Made by a program: the position numbers and the translations under genes. Shown in pieces: positions 55,337 through 64,000 of a stretch of 64,000 nucleotides of DNA. The notes under the pieces are model-generated. The model was not told the origin of the DNA. It was given only the letters and a program-made list of their open reading frames with translations, and did no database searches. Each line of letters opens with the position of its first letter. Position 1 is the first letter of the stretch. This DNA is from Wenjunlia tyrosinilytica (lineage in GTDB: Bacteria > Actinomycetota > Actinomycetes > Streptomycetales > Streptomycetaceae): assembly GCF_014646055.1 (NCBI RefSeq), contig NZ_BMMS01000033.1, positions 1 to 64,000 on the forward strand, written 5' to 3'.

Positions 55337-56824
55337 ATGCGCACTACTCAACGGCGCGGCTGGCGCCGCCGGCTCACCAGTTTCCGGGTGTTGGTGGTCG
55401 GGGCAACGATGGCTCTTCTCGCAAGTGTCCTGGGAGCGCTCTCGGCCGCGAACGCCAGCGTCCCACCGCCACCGACCGGCTGGACACAGGTCTGGAGCGA
55501 TGATTTCACCGGCGCGGCCAACACGCTTCCGAACGGCACCAACTGGATCATCGACACCGGCCACTCCTACCCGGGCGGGCCCGCCAACTGGGGCACCGGG
55601 GAGATCCAGAACTACACGGCCAACCCCGCCAACGTGAGCCAGGACGGCGGCGGCAATCTGAAGATCACGGCCATCAAGGACGGGGCCGGCAACTGGACCT
55701 CGGGCCGCGTCGAGACGCGGCGCAGCGACTTCCAGCCCGTGGCGGGCGGCAAGCTGCGCATCGAGGCCCGTATACAGATGCCGAACGTCACCGGCAACGC
55801 CGCGCTCGGCTACTGGCCGGCGTTCTGGACCCTCGGCGAGAACTACCGGGGCAACTACTGGAACTGGCCCGGCGTGGGCGAGTTCGACATCATGGAGAAC
55901 GTCAACGGCATCAACGCCGTCTGGGGCGTGCTCCACTGCGGCGTCAGCCCCGGCGGCCCGTGCAACGAGACCTCCGGCATCGCCAACAACCGCCCCTGCC
56001 CCGGGGCCACATGCCAGGCCGGCTTCCACACCTACACCTTCGAATGGGACCGCAGCGCCTCCCCGGAGACCCTGCGCTGGCTCGTCGACGGACAGCAGTG
56101 GCACTCGGTCAACGCCGGACAGATGGACGCCGGCACCTGGGCCTCCGCCACCCACCACGGCCACTTCATCCTGCTGAACCTGGCCATGGGCGGGGCGTTC
56201 CCCGACGCGCTCGCCGGAACGACCCCGACCGCGGCGACCGTCTCCGGCCGCTCCCTGCTCGTGGACTACGTCCAGGTGCTGGCGAGCGGCTCGGGGGGCA
56301 CCACGACCGGAACCACCACGGGGACCACGACCGGTACGACCACCGGCACCACGACCGGTACGACCACCGGCACCACCACAGGCACGACCACCGGGGGCAC
56401 CTCCGGTGGCGGCGGTGACGCCTACTCCACCCTCCAGGCCGAGAACTACCTCGCCCAGACCGGCACCATCACCGAGGCCTGCTCCGACACCGGCGGCGGC
56501 CAGAACCTCGGCAGCCTCGCCAACGGCGACTGGGCGAAGTACTCCGTGGACTTCGGCTCCACGCCCGCGCGGCAGTTCAAGGCCCGGGTCGCCTCGGGCG
56601 CGGCGGGCGGCGTCAGCGGCCTTGTCGAGGTGCGCCTGGACAGCCCCACCAGCGCGCCTGTCGGCAGCTTCGCCGTCGCCGACACCGGTGGCTGGCAGAG
56701 CTGGAAGACCGTTCCGGCCAACATCGGCGGCACGACCGGCAAGCACGACGTCTATCTGACCTTCACCAGCGGCCAGCCGTCCGACTTCGTCAACCTCAAC
56801 TGGTTCACGTTCTCCACCACATGA
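55337..56824 (+). CDS. Secreted GH16 glucanase with carbohydrate-binding module
   Basis: A 495-residue exported enzyme. A long signal peptide (about 1-40, ending ALSAANA) with a twin-Arg-rich start (RRGWRRR) precedes a GH16 catalytic domain with VGEFDIMENV, in which the two Glu of ExDxxE are the nucleophile and the acid/base. A linker of eight GTTT repeats joins it to a C-terminal CBM6-like module (YSTLQAENYLAQTGTITEACSDTGGGQNLGSLANGDWAKY). Laminarin-type beta-1,3-glucan is the likely substrate, making it possibly antifungal or nutritional. The ATG has AGGAGGA upstream. The upstream operator suggests LacI-type control. Confidence 0.93.
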   Translation: MRTTQRRGWRRRLTSFRVLVVGATMALLASVLGALSAANASVPPPPTGWTQVWSDDFTGAANTLPNGTNWIIDTGHSYPGGPANWGTGEIQNYTANPANVSQDGGGNLKITAIKDGAGNWTSGRVETRRSDFQPVAGGKLRIEARIQMPNVTGNAALGYWPAFWTLGENYRGNYWNWPGVGEFDIMENVNGINAVWGVLHCGVSPGGPCNETSGIANNRPCPGATCQAGFHTYTFEWDRSASPETLRWLVDGQQWHSVNAGQMDAGTWASATHHGHFILLNLAMGGAFPDALAGTTPTAATVSGRSLLVDYVQVLASGSGGTTTGTTTGTTTGTTTGTTTGTTTGTTTGTTTGGTSGGGGDAYSTLQAENYLAQTGTITEACSDTGGGQNLGSLANGDWAKYSVDFGSTPARQFKARVASGAAGGVSGLVEVRLDSPTSAPVGSFAVADTGGWQSWKTVPANIGGTTGKHDVYLTFTSGQPSDFVNLNWFTFSTT

Positions 56825-56830
56825 CCCACC

Positions 56831-56863
56831 GGCGCCGCCGACCGCACCGAAGTCGGCGGCGCC
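56831..56863 (+). terminator. Terminator after the GH16 gene
   Basis: GGCGCCGCCGAC (56831-56842) and GTCGGCGGCGCC (56852-56863) form a perfect 12-bp stem with a 9-base loop, starting seven bases after the stop codon. Confidence 0.88.
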
Positions 56864-57097
56864 GCACTGGAGTTGACAGCGGAACGGGTACCGGGAATCA
56901 CCGCGAATCGAGGAATTGGGGCGGTGACCCAGGAGATTTGTCGACTCCCGAGAGTGATTTCTCCGAAGAAAAGCGACGCAGACCTGCCGTCGGTTCCCTG
57001 AACCGGCGGCAGGCCGCGTAACTTTGTCGCCAACGCGTCCGCCCCGGCGACGGAGACGACGCGCGAGCGGTGAAGCCACTCAGGGGTCGGAGCAGCT

Positions 57098-59239
57098 TTG
57101 GCACGGAAGATCGGCAGTCGGTACACCGCCCACCAGGTGCTCGGGCGGGGTTCCGCCGGAACGGTATGGCTGGGCGAGGGCCCCGACGGCCCGGTCGCCA
57201 TCAAGCTGCTGCGCGAGGACCTCGCCTCGGACCAGGAACTCGTGGGCCGCTTCGTCCAGGAGCGCACCGCCCTGCTCAGCCTCGACCACCCCCGGATCGT
57301 CGGCATCCGCGACCTCGTGGTGGACGGCAGCGATCTGGCGCTCGTGATGGAGCTCGTCCGCGGCACCGACCTGCGCTCCCGCCTCGAACGCGAACGGCGC
57401 CTGAGCCCGGCCGCCGCGGTGGCCATCACCGCGGACGTCGCCGACGGCCTCGCCGCCGCCCATGCCGCCGGAGTCGTCCACCGCGACGTCAAACCGGAGA
57501 ATGTCCTGCTGGACTCGGCCGCCACCCCGGGTCCCGGCGGCGCCCCGCCCGCAAAGCTCACCGACTTCGGCATCGCCCGCCTCGTCGACTCCCCCCGCCG
57601 CACCCGCGCGACCCGGATCATCGGCACGCCCGACTACCTGGCGCCCGAGATCATCGAGGGACTGCCGCCGCGGGCGTCGGTCGACATCTACGCCCTCGCC
57701 ACCGTGCTCTACGAGCTGCTGGCCGGCTTCACCCCGTTCGGCGGGGGCCATCCCGGCGCGGTGCTGCGGCGCCATGTCACCGAGACCGTCGAACCGCTGC
57801 CCGACATCCCCGACGGGCTGTGGCAGGTGCTCAGCGCCTGCCTGGCCAAGGCCCCGGCCTCCCGGCTGACCGCGGCCGAGGTCGGCGCGCGGCTGCGCGA
57901 GCAGCTGCCCTCCCTCGCCGGGCTGCCGCCCCTGGACATCACCGCCCCCGACGGCGAGCACGCCGACGACGAGGACAGCGAGCCCGAGGCGCCCCCCGTC
58001 CGCGGCCCCGGCCGTCCCCGGGGAGCCGTCCCGCTGGTCCCGCGGGCGGCCCCGGACTCCAGCCGCGACACCCACACCAGCCTCAAGCTCCCCAGCACGG
58101 CGGAGCTGGCCGCCTACCGCCGCCGCGGCGCCCTGCAGAAGGCCCCCGCCCGGCACCGCGCCGCCGACGCCTCCGCCGCGCTGCGCAAGAAGCGCGTGCG
58201 GCTCGGCGCCGCCGTGGCCGCCGCGCTGACCATCGCCGGAATCGGCGGCTACGGCTATGTCTCCAGCCGGGACGCGGGCGCCACCACCCGTGAGGACCAG
58301 CAGCCCGGCGACGACAAGTCGAGCGGCAGGCCCCGGGTGACCCCCACGGCCCCCACCGCGAGCAGCGCGCCCTCCCCGCAGGGCGACACCGAGTCGGGTC
58401 CGCTGCCCCAGTGGTCCGCCTTCGAGGCCCTCCCCCGCCCGGCCGTGCGGCTGGCGGGCGGGCCGCGTGCCATAGCCGCCTCGGGCGCCACCTATGTCTT
58501 CGCCCGCGGCACCGACGGCAATGTCTGGTACCTCACCCGGACCACCTCCGGCTACGGCCAGTGGCAGCGGCTGAGCGGCATCCACACCAAGGGCGACCCG
58601 GCCGTGGCCTCCGCCCGTCCCGGCCAGGTGGACCTGTTCGCGGTCGGCACCGACGGCCTGCTCTACCGGCGCACCCTCGTGCGCGGCGCCTGGGGCGACT
58701 GGTTCCAGGTGGACGGCAGGACGAAGTTCGACGCGTCCCCGGCGGCGGCCTCCTCGGCGCCCGGCCGTATCGACCTCGTGGGCCGGGCCGGTGGCGACCT
58801 GGTGACCGCCTCCTACGTCGACGGACGCCTGAACACCTGGTCGCTCGTCCCGACCGCGGGCAGGATCTCGGGCGCCCCGGGACTGGTCTCACGCTCCGAC
58901 GGCACCCTGGACGCGTTCGTCGTCCGCAGGGGCGACTCCGCGGTCCTTCGCGTGCCCTTCGCCAACGGTGCCTGGCGGCCCGCCGAGGAGATCGGCGGGC
59001 TGACCACCGGCGGCCGCCCCGAACCCGTCTGCGACGGCCGGGACGAGCTCTATGTCTTCGTCCGCGACCGCTCGGGAAATCTCGGCCAGGCCGTCTCGGG
59101 GCCCGGCGGCGGCTCCTGGCGCGACGCGTCGATCGAGGCCCGCACCGGGGACGCGCCCGCGGCGGCGGGTGCCAGGTCCGGCCTCGAGCTCTACATCCGC
59201 ACCGGCAGCGGCGGCCTCGCCCGCGCCACCCGCCTCTAG
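57098..59239 (+). CDS. pkaB: Serine/threonine protein kinase with C-terminal propeller, PkaB-like
   Basis: A 713-residue kinase. The kinase domain has [10 protein letters not shown], Lys36 in [14 protein letters not shown] (His128-Arg-Asp130), DFG from Asp156 and [16 protein letters not shown] Pro-rich linker leads to one membrane helix (about 367-388) and a long extracytoplasmic domain made of repeats such as [20 protein letters not shown] and [21 protein letters not shown], resembling PLL/tectonin-type beta-propellers that bind sugars. It could sense wall or environmental glycans. The start is TTG at 57098, supported by GGAG at six bases and by homology starting [16 protein letters not shown]. 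Confidence 0.9.
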   Translation: MARKIGSRYTAHQVLGRGSAGTVWLGEGPDGPVAIKLLREDLASDQELVGRFVQERTALLSLDHPRIVGIRDLVVDGSDLALVMELVRGTDLRSRLERERRLSPAAAVAITADVADGLAAAHAAGVVHRDVKPENVLLDSAATPGPGGAPPAKLTDFGIARLVDSPRRTRATRIIGTPDYLAPEIIEGLPPRASVDIYALATVLYELLAGFTPFGGGHPGAVLRRHVTETVEPLPDIPDGLWQVLSACLAKAPASRLTAAEVGARLREQLPSLAGLPPLDITAPDGEHADDEDSEPEAPPVRGPGRPRGAVPLVPRAAPDSSRDTHTSLKLPSTAELAAYRRRGALQKAPARHRAADASAALRKKRVRLGAAVAAALTIAGIGGYGYVSSRDAGATTREDQQPGDDKSSGRPRVTPTAPTASSAPSPQGDTESGPLPQWSAFEALPRPAVRLAGGPRAIAASGATYVFARGTDGNVWYLTRTTSGYGQWQRLSGIHTKGDPAVASARPGQVDLFAVGTDGLLYRRTLVRGAWGDWFQVDGRTKFDASPAAASSAPGRIDLVGRAGGDLVTASYVDGRLNTWSLVPTAGRISGAPGLVSRSDGTLDAFVVRRGDSAVLRVPFANGAWRPAEEIGGLTTGGRPEPVCDGRDELYVFVRDRSGNLGQAVSGPGGGSWRDASIEARTGDAPAAAGARSGLELYIRTGSGGLARATRL

Positions 59240-59250
59240 GCCCGCCACCC

Positions 59251-59350
59251 GCCACCCGGCTCCCGTCTCCTGGCACCAGGCCAGCCACCCGTCTCCTGGC
59301 ACCAGGCCCGCCACCCGGCTCCCGGCACCAGGCCCGCCACCCGGTTCCCC
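59251..59350. repeat. 26-bp tandem repeats between pkaB and prfB
   Basis: Units starting GCCACCCG and ending CAGGCC follow the kinase stop directly: a 33-base unit (59251-59283), two 26-base units (59284-59309, 59310-59335) and a degenerate copy. It is a short GC-rich minisatellite unrelated in sequence to the arrays at 24421 and 41264. Confidence 0.75.
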
Positions 59351-59491
59351 GGCCGCCACCACCCTCCCGGGTGCGGGTTGCAGCGTCCGCAATCACGCCG
59401 CCAGGTCCGGACCACGGACGGCGACCGCCCTGGTCGCATACCGGTTCGAGGAAGTCCTCGTCGCGAGTCCGGCAGTACTCGGCGGAGCCAT

Positions 59492-59504
59492 TAGGCTGGA
59501 GCGC
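59492..59504 (+). promoter_or_regulatory. Candidate leaderless promoter of prfB
   Basis: TAGGCT (59492-59497) lies seven bases before the prfB GTG, so transcription would start at or next to the start codon. The GGAG between them is only three bases from the GTG, too close for normal ribosome binding. No good -35 hexamer is visible. Confidence 0.35.
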
Positions 59505-60611
59505 GTGGCAGTCGTAGATGTATCCGAAGAGCTGAAGTCCCTCGCGTCGACCATGGGGTCGATCGAGGCCGTTCTCGACCTGGACAAGGTCCGGGCCGAC
59601 ATCGCCGTGCTCGAGGAGCAGGCAGCCGCCCCCGACCTGTGGGACGACGTGGAGAAGGCGCAGAAGGTCACCAGCCGACTGTCCTACCTCCAGGGCGAGC
59701 TGCGCCGGGTGGAGACCCTGCGCGGGCGCATCGACGACATCCAGGTGCTCTTCGAGCTCGCCGAGGCCGAGGACGACGCGGACACCCGCGAGGAGGCCGA
59801 GACCGAGCTGTCGGCGGTCCGCAAGGCCGTGGACGAGCTCGAGGTCCGCACGCTGCTCTCGGGCGAGTACGACTCCCGTGAGGCGCTGGTCAACATCCGC
59901 GCCGAGGCCGGCGGCGTCGACGCCGCCGACTTCGCCGAGCAGCTGATGCGCATGTACCTGCGCTGGGCCGAGCGGCACGGCTACCCGACCGAGGTCTACG
60001 ACACCTCGTACGCGGAGGAGGCGGGCATCAAGTCCGCGACCTTCGCGGTGAAGACCCCCTACGCCTACGGCACCCTCTCGGTCGAGCAGGGTACCCACCG
60101 GCTGGTGCGCATCTCGCCGTTCGACAACCAGGGCCGCCGCCAGACCTCGTTCGCGGGTGTCGAGGTGCTCCCCGTGGTCGAGCAGAGCGACCACGTCGAC
60201 ATCGACGAGTCCGAGCTGCGCGTGGACGTCTACCGCTCCTCCGGCCCCGGCGGCCAGGGTGTGAACACCACCGACTCGGCGGTGCGCATCACCCACATCC
60301 CGACCGGCATCGTGGTCTCCTGCCAGAACGAGCGCTCGCAGATCCAGAACCGGGCGAGCGCGATGAACGTCCTCCAGGCGAAGCTGCTCGAGCGGCGCCG
60401 CCAGGAGGAGCAGGCGAGGATGGACGCGCTCAAGGGCGACGGCGGCAACTCCTGGGGCAACCAGATGCGTTCGTACGTCCTGCACCCCTATCAGATGGTC
60501 AAGGACCTGCGGACGGAGTTCGAGGTCGGCAACCCCCAGGGTGTGCTGGACGGCGACATCGACGGCTTCATCGAGGCCGGAATCCGCTGGCGCAAGAGCA
60601 CCCACAACTAG
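59505..60611 (+). CDS. prfB: Peptide chain release factor 2
   Basis: A 368-residue class-I release factor recognising UGA and UAA. The peptide anticodon SPF is in [15 protein letters not shown] and the catalytic GGQ is at 249-251 in [17 protein letters not shown]. The N-terminus [17 protein letters not shown] and full length match Streptomyces RF2. There is no in-frame UGA or shift site near the start, so the autoregulatory frameshift known in enterobacteria is absent, as is usual in actinobacteria. The GTG at 59505 is chosen by homology; a leaderless promoter is suggested. Confidence 0.97.
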   Translation: MAVVDVSEELKSLASTMGSIEAVLDLDKVRADIAVLEEQAAAPDLWDDVEKAQKVTSRLSYLQGELRRVETLRGRIDDIQVLFELAEAEDDADTREEAETELSAVRKAVDELEVRTLLSGEYDSREALVNIRAEAGGVDAADFAEQLMRMYLRWAERHGYPTEVYDTSYAEEAGIKSATFAVKTPYAYGTLSVEQGTHRLVRISPFDNQGRRQTSFAGVEVLPVVEQSDHVDIDESELRVDVYRSSGPGGQGVNTTDSAVRITHIPTGIVVSCQNERSQIQNRASAMNVLQAKLLERRRQEEQARMDALKGDGGNSWGNQMRSYVLHPYQMVKDLRTEFEVGNPQGVLDGDIDGFIEAGIRWRKSTHN

Positions 60612-60812
60612 CCTTCTTTTCCCCCTGGTTACGTGTGGATTCGGTCAAGAAGTGTCACGAGCCGGTAGCCATGTGAGCGCCAACTCCGGCTGAACCAGGG
60701 CACTTCGGATGCAATGCGCTTGACGCCCTTCGCAGAAGGCGGAAAGGCTTGCGGGCGGTATGTCCACCGCCGGATCCGGCGGCACATTGATGCAACTGGG
60801 GGTAGTTGGCAG

Positions 60813-61658
60813 ATGACCAACCGGAAGACTCGTCTGAGGGTGGCGCGCGTGGCCGCCGGTGCGGTGCTCGTGGCGGGCGCCTCGATGACCGCGGTCGGTG
60901 CCGCGCACGCCGTGGACTCGGGGCAGGGTGGCAGCGCCGGCGTGACCGCCAAGGCCGGAAGCGACGACGGCGGCGCCGTCTCCATAGGCGGAACGGCGGC
61001 CATCGGCGGTGACGACGGAGGCGACACCGGCGAGCCCGGCGACGTCGAGGGTCCCGGCGACCCGCAGGGCAACGACAACGGCGGGGACGTCGGCGACCCG
61101 GGTGACGTCGAGGGCCCCGGCGACGTCGGCGGCACCGCGACGGTGAGTATCGGGGGAAGCACCACCGCCGATGGCGGAAGCGCCAACGGCTCCTCCACCA
61201 GCGGTACGAACGGCACCAGCGGAACGAGCGGCAACGGCGGCTCTTCCACCAGCGGAACCAATGGCACCAGCGGAACCAATGGCACCAGTGGGACGAGCGG
61301 CAACGGCGGCTCCTCCAGCGGCGGCTCGAGCGCCAGCGGCTCGTCCGGCGGCTCCAGCGGGGGTGGCTCCACGACCGGCGGGGACAACGGCGGCAGCGGC
61401 TCCACGGGCGGCGGCTCCGCCGACGGCGGAACGGGCACCTGCGAGCTGGACTCCGGCAGTGTGAAGTGCCCGGACAACACCGACACGGACAACGCCGCCA
61501 ATCCTCAGCAGGTCGACCAGAAGAAGCCGAAGGAGGAGCTGGCCGCGACCGGATCCTCGGGCACGGTGTTCCTGCTGGTCGGCGCCGCGACCATGGTCGC
61601 CGGCGGTGCGGGCTTGCGGATCATGCCCCGCCTGGCGAACCGCCGCAACGCGGGCTGA
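60813..61658 (+). CDS. LAXTG-type sortase-anchored Gly/Ser/Thr-rich surface protein
   Basis: A 281-residue exported protein. The signal peptide (about 1-33) ends AAHA. The mature region is low-complexity: Gly/Asp stretches (GDVEGPGDPQGNDNG) and repeats of SGTNGTSGT. A short Cys-containing segment GTCELDSGSVKC precedes the sorting signal, LAATG at 243-247, a C-terminal membrane helix and a positive tail ending RNRRNAG-like. The LAxTG motif is the recognition site of class E sortases common in Streptomyces, so the protein is probably attached to peptidoglycan. The function is unknown. The ATG at 60813 gives a proper signal peptide. Confidence 0.87.
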   Translation: MTNRKTRLRVARVAAGAVLVAGASMTAVGAAHAVDSGQGGSAGVTAKAGSDDGGAVSIGGTAAIGGDDGGDTGEPGDVEGPGDPQGNDNGGDVGDPGDVEGPGDVGGTATVSIGGSTTADGGSANGSSTSGTNGTSGTSGNGGSSTSGTNGTSGTNGTSGTSGNGGSSSGGSSASGSSGGSSGGGSTTGGDNGGSGSTGGGSADGGTGTCELDSGSVKCPDNTDTDNAANPQQVDQKKPKEELAATGSSGTVFLLVGAATMVAGGAGLRIMPRLANRRNAG

Positions 61659-61714
61659 CCCGACCGGGTGGTGGCCGCGCCTCGATCACCCGGCCGTCAC
61701 CCGTCCAAGCGACG

Positions 61715-61749
61715 ACGAGGGGCCCGGAGCTGTGCTCCGGGCCCCTCGT
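61715..61749. terminator. Strong bidirectional terminator
   Basis: A 16-bp perfect stem (ACGAGGGGCCCGGAGC at 61715-61730 with GCTCCGGGCCCCTCGT at 61734-61749) and a TGT loop lie between the convergent sortase-substrate and zinc-ribbon genes. Confidence 0.9.
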
Positions 61750-61774
61750 GCTGGTCCGTCCGGGGGGTGCGTCG

Positions 61775-61978
61775 TCAGGCGTGGGCGTGCTGCACCACAA
61801 GCGCCACGGCTATCAGCGCCGCCAGCAGGGCGATGAGCATGGCGGGCGTGAGCCCGCCGAGCAGGCCCTGGAGACCGCTCTGCTGCTGCATGCGGGCACG
61901 GCTCGCACGGCACACCGCACAGCGGCCCTCGGCCACCGGCCCCGCGCAGTTCGCGCACACCAGTCGGTCGCATGTCAT
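61775..61978 (-). CDS. Small zinc-ribbon membrane protein
   Basis: A 67-residue protein. An N-terminal CxxC pair, CANCAG and GRCAVC (residues 8-23), should bind zinc, and a hydrophobic helix (about 44-63, MLIALLAALIAVALVV) anchors the C-terminus. Function unknown. The ATG at 61978 has an excellent AAGGAGGAG site, which overrides the very long open frame that runs on upstream toward ftsE. The gene is divergent from ftsE, a position that suggests a link with envelope or division, but no evidence beyond location exists. Confidence 0.85.
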   Translation of the reverse strand: MTCDRLVCANCAGPVAEGRCAVCRASRARMQQQSGLQGLLGGLTPAMLIALLAALIAVALVVQHAHA

Positions 61979-62229
61979 GCGATCTCCTCCTTGCACTGCA
62001 AACGCCCGGGGGCCCGCTGCGGTTCCCGTCAATACCACTGTGCCAGTTCCGGCGGCGATCGGCGCGGTCCACGGATCGCTCCACCCCTTCCAGGGTGGCA
62101 TATGCACGGGTCGTCCATTTTTGCACAGTGACCAAAGCCACCAACGTCGAGCGGCGACTGTGTGCGCCTCGAGGGTTCGCGTATCGTCGGCCAACCAGGA
62201 GAGCCGGTCCCGGCACTCCTCAACCCCCC

Positions 62230-62258
62230 TAGACTGGCCGACCGTGATGCAGCCGTGA
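62230..62258 (+). promoter_or_regulatory. Candidate leaderless promoter and mini-ORF before ftsE
   Basis: TAGACT (62230-62235) is followed eight bases later by GTGATGCAGCCGTGA (62244-62258), a four-codon reading frame whose TGA overlaps the ftsE GTG (62255) in a GTGA arrangement. ftsE itself has no ribosome site, so termination-reinitiation from the mini-ORF could drive its translation. This is inferred only from the sequence layout. Confidence 0.4.
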
Positions 62259-62944
62259 TCCGATTCGACAACGTCTCCAAGACCTATCCGAAGCAGACCC
62301 GCCCCGCCCTGCGGGACGTCTCGTTCGAGATCGAAAAGGGCGAGTTCGTCTTCCTGGTGGGCTCCTCCGGCTCCGGAAAGTCCACCTTCCTCAAACTCAT
62401 CCTGCGCGAGGAGCGGGCCAGCCAGGGCGCCGTGCACGTGCTCGGCAAGGACCTCGCCCGCCTGTCGAACTGGAAGGTGCCGCAGCTGCGCCGCCAGTTG
62501 GGCAACGTCTTCCAGGACTTCCGCCTCCTGCCGAACAAGACGGTCAGCGAGAACGTCGCCTTCGCTCTCGAGGTCATCGGCAAGCCGCGTGCCACCATCC
62601 GCAAGGTCGTCCCCGAAGTCCTCGACCTCGTCGGCCTCGGTGGCAAGGAGGACCGGATGCCGGGTGAGCTCTCCGGTGGTGAGCAGCAGCGGGTGGCGAT
62701 CGCCCGCGCCTTCGTGAACCGGCCGATGCTGCTGATCGCGGACGAACCCACGGGCAACCTGGACCCGCAGACCTCCGTCGGCATCATGAAGCTGCTGGAC
62801 CGGATCAACCGGACCGGCACCACCGTCGTCATGGCCACCCACGACCAGCAGATCGTGGACCAGATGCGCAAGCGCGTCATCGAGCTCGAGAAGGGGCGAC
62901 TGGTCCGCGACCAGTCGCGCGGTGTCTACGGCTACCAGCACTGA
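62255..62944 (+). CDS. ftsE: Cell division ATP-binding protein FtsE
   Basis: A 229-residue ABC ATPase that works with FtsX at the membrane, coupling division to peptidoglycan hydrolase activation. Walker A is GSSGSGKS (36-43), Q-loop NVFQDFRLL, signature LSGGEQQR, Walker [13 protein letters not shown] and switch ATHDQQ. It begins [23 protein letters not shown], the family start. The GTG at 62255 lacks a ribosome site and overlaps a mini-ORF stop. ftsX follows 42 bases downstream in the same operon. Confidence 0.97.
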   Translation: MIRFDNVSKTYPKQTRPALRDVSFEIEKGEFVFLVGSSGSGKSTFLKLILREERASQGAVHVLGKDLARLSNWKVPQLRRQLGNVFQDFRLLPNKTVSENVAFALEVIGKPRATIRKVVPEVLDLVGLGGKEDRMPGELSGGEQQRVAIARAFVNRPMLLIADEPTGNLDPQTSVGIMKLLDRINRTGTTVVMATHDQQIVDQMRKRVIELEKGRLVRDQSRGVYGYQH

Positions 62945-62986
62945 AGCAGGCCGCAGTTCGAGCCGCAGTCACCTTGAAAGGACATC

Positions 62987-63898
62987 ATGCGGGCCCAGTT
63001 CGTCCTGTCGGAGATCAGCGTCGGTCTCCGGCGCAACCTGACGATGACCTTCGCCGTGATCGTGAGTGTTGCGCTCTCGCTCGCCCTGGCCGGCGGCAGT
63101 CTGCTCGTCCGCGAGCAGGTCAACACCATGAAGGACTACTGGTACGACAAGGTCCAGGTGTCCATCTTCCTGTGCAACAAGGATGATCAGGACACCGTCA
63201 AAACGTGCCAGAAGGGCGCGGCCACCGACCAGCAGAAGAAGGAGATCGAGGCCGATCTCAAGAAGCTGCCCGTCGTCGACCAGATCTACTTCGAGACCTC
63301 CGAGCAGGCGTACAAGCGCTACAAGGAGCAGTTCAAGGACTCGCTGATCGCGGGCATCGTCAAGCCCGACCAGCTCCAGGACTCCTTCCGGGTGAAGCTG
63401 AAGAACCCCACCAAGTACAAGGTGGTGGCCAGCGCCTTCCAGGGCCGTCCGGGTGTCATGGCCGTCCAGGACCAGCGGGCGCTGCTGGAGAACCTGTTCA
63501 ACCTCCTCAACGGCATGAACCGCGTCGCCTACGTGCTCATGGGACTGATGCTTGTCGTCGCGCTGTTGCTGATCGTCAACACCGTGCGGGTGTCGGCGTT
63601 CAGCCGCAGGCGGGAGACGGGGATCATGCGGCTGGTCGGCGCCTCCGGCTACTACATCCAGATGCCGTTCATCATGGAGGCCGCCATCGCGGGGCTGACG
63701 GGAGCGGGCCTGGCCTGCGGCCTGCTGGTCTCCGGCAAGTACTTCCTGGTCGACAAGTGGCTGTCGAAGAAGGTGCTGTTGATCAACTTCATCGGCTGGG
63801 ACCAGGTCGTCACGGTCCTGCCGCTGGTGCTCGTCGTCGGTGTGCTGATGCCCGCAATCGCGGCGTTCTTCACATTGCGCAAGTACCTCAAGGTGTGA
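62987..63898 (+). CDS. ftsX: Cell division membrane protein FtsX
   Basis: A 303-residue permease-like partner of FtsE. The first helix (about 20-42) is followed by a large outer domain (about 43-185, with two Cys in FLCNKDDQDTVKTCQKG) that contacts a cell-wall hydrolase or adaptor, then three helices with the FtsX core RRRETGIMRLVGASGYYIQMPFIMEA. Length is standard for actinobacteria. The ATG has GAAAGG upstream. In Streptomyces ftsEX is followed by a tail-specific protease and smpB, which would start just past this window. Confidence 0.96.
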   Translation: MRAQFVLSEISVGLRRNLTMTFAVIVSVALSLALAGGSLLVREQVNTMKDYWYDKVQVSIFLCNKDDQDTVKTCQKGAATDQQKKEIEADLKKLPVVDQIYFETSEQAYKRYKEQFKDSLIAGIVKPDQLQDSFRVKLKNPTKYKVVASAFQGRPGVMAVQDQRALLENLFNLLNGMNRVAYVLMGLMLVVALLLIVNTVRVSAFSRRRETGIMRLVGASGYYIQMPFIMEAAIAGLTGAGLACGLLVSGKYFLVDKWLSKKVLLINFIGWDQVVTVLPLVLVVGVLMPAIAAFFTLRKYLKV

Positions 63899-63932
63899 CA
63901 CAAGCCTCTGGAATCCACCCAGTCGGGCAAAA

Positions 63933-63969
63933 CGCCGCCCCGGTTGCCTTCCCGGCAACCGGGGCGGCG
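63933..63969 (+). terminator. Terminator after ftsEX
   Basis: A perfect 16-bp stem (CGCCGCCCCGGTTGCC at 63933-63948, GGCAACCGGGGCGGCG at 63954-63969) with a 5-base loop, 34 bases after ftsX. The last 31 bases of the window hold no supported feature. Confidence 0.9.
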
Positions 63970-64000
63970 CGCGTCGAACCTGGCATATGCCGCGGCGTGT

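Noticed and set aside
59505-59600. Programmed frameshift in prfB
   Set aside because: The frame is continuous from the GTG with no internal TGA and no slippery CTT-T sequence.
60612-60812. TTGACG at 60720 as promoter of the sortase-substrate gene
   Set aside because: No acceptable -10 hexamer at 16-19 bases; the region could not be resolved.
63987-64000. Possible start of the next gene at ATG 63987
   Set aside because: Only five codons are available before the window ends and no ribosome site is evident.

Overview
The window is a high-GC actinobacterial chromosome segment, almost certainly Streptomyces or a close relative. It carries mtrAB-lpqB, a long-form hpf, secA, two pkaA/pkaB-like kinases, prfB and ftsEX in the usual Streptomyces core order, with frequent GTG/TTG starts, GTGA/ATGA overlaps and hairpin terminators without T-runs.

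Layout. 1-83: 3' end of a 5S rRNA and its terminator. 180-5713 (minus): a five-gene MoxR/DUF58/DUF4129/DUF4350/membrane-protein operon. 5911-12684: mtnA, mtrA, mtrB, lpqB and a ComF-like gene. 12999-20297: hpf, an orphan NarL-type response regulator, a YcaQ-like DNA glycosylase, a GNAT acetyltransferase, secA and an Rv3235-family gene. 20629-24335: a patatin-like gene, an inserted IS110-family element, a DUF6912 gene and a HAD phosphatase. 24662-28700: a PucR-type regulator divergent from proline dehydrogenase and P5C dehydrogenase. 28891-34854: a DJ-1/PfpI protein and the 1644-residue NAD-dependent glutamate dehydrogenase; with the proline genes this forms a proline-glutamate-oxoglutarate catabolic neighbourhood.

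35032-46083 is a cell-surface polymer island: a membrane acyltransferase, a DUF6056 membrane protein, a polyprenyl-phosphate glycosyltransferase, a GtrA flippase-like protein, and three consecutive paralogues that each fuse a GT2 domain to a CDP-glycerol glycerophosphotransferase domain. Both ends of the island's central block show unusually long tail-to-tail gene overlaps. 46240-49893 is a sugar ABC importer (binding protein and two permeases, no ATPase). 50289-59239 holds an FHA-FtsK ATPase, two Ser/Thr kinases and a secreted GH16 glucanase. 59505-63898 holds prfB, an LAATG-type sortase substrate, a tiny zinc-ribbon membrane protein and ftsEX.

The most striking observation is in the IS110 element (about 21707-23022). 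The 236-bp leader before its transposase contains two stem-loops closed by perfect 12-bp and 11-bp stems. In 5'-3' order these contain short segments that match the left target flank, the right target flank, the element's right end and the element's left end, all aligned on a shared CT core. This is the arrangement expected of an IS110 bridge RNA, so both donor and target specificity can be read from sequence alone. The insertion also supplies the stop codon of the upstream patatin gene.

Other points: three unrelated short tandem-repeat arrays lie between genes (29, 16 and 26 bp units), there are several candidate leaderless promoters, and a mini-ORF overlaps the ftsE start. No tRNA, CRISPR array or biosynthetic gene cluster was seen.
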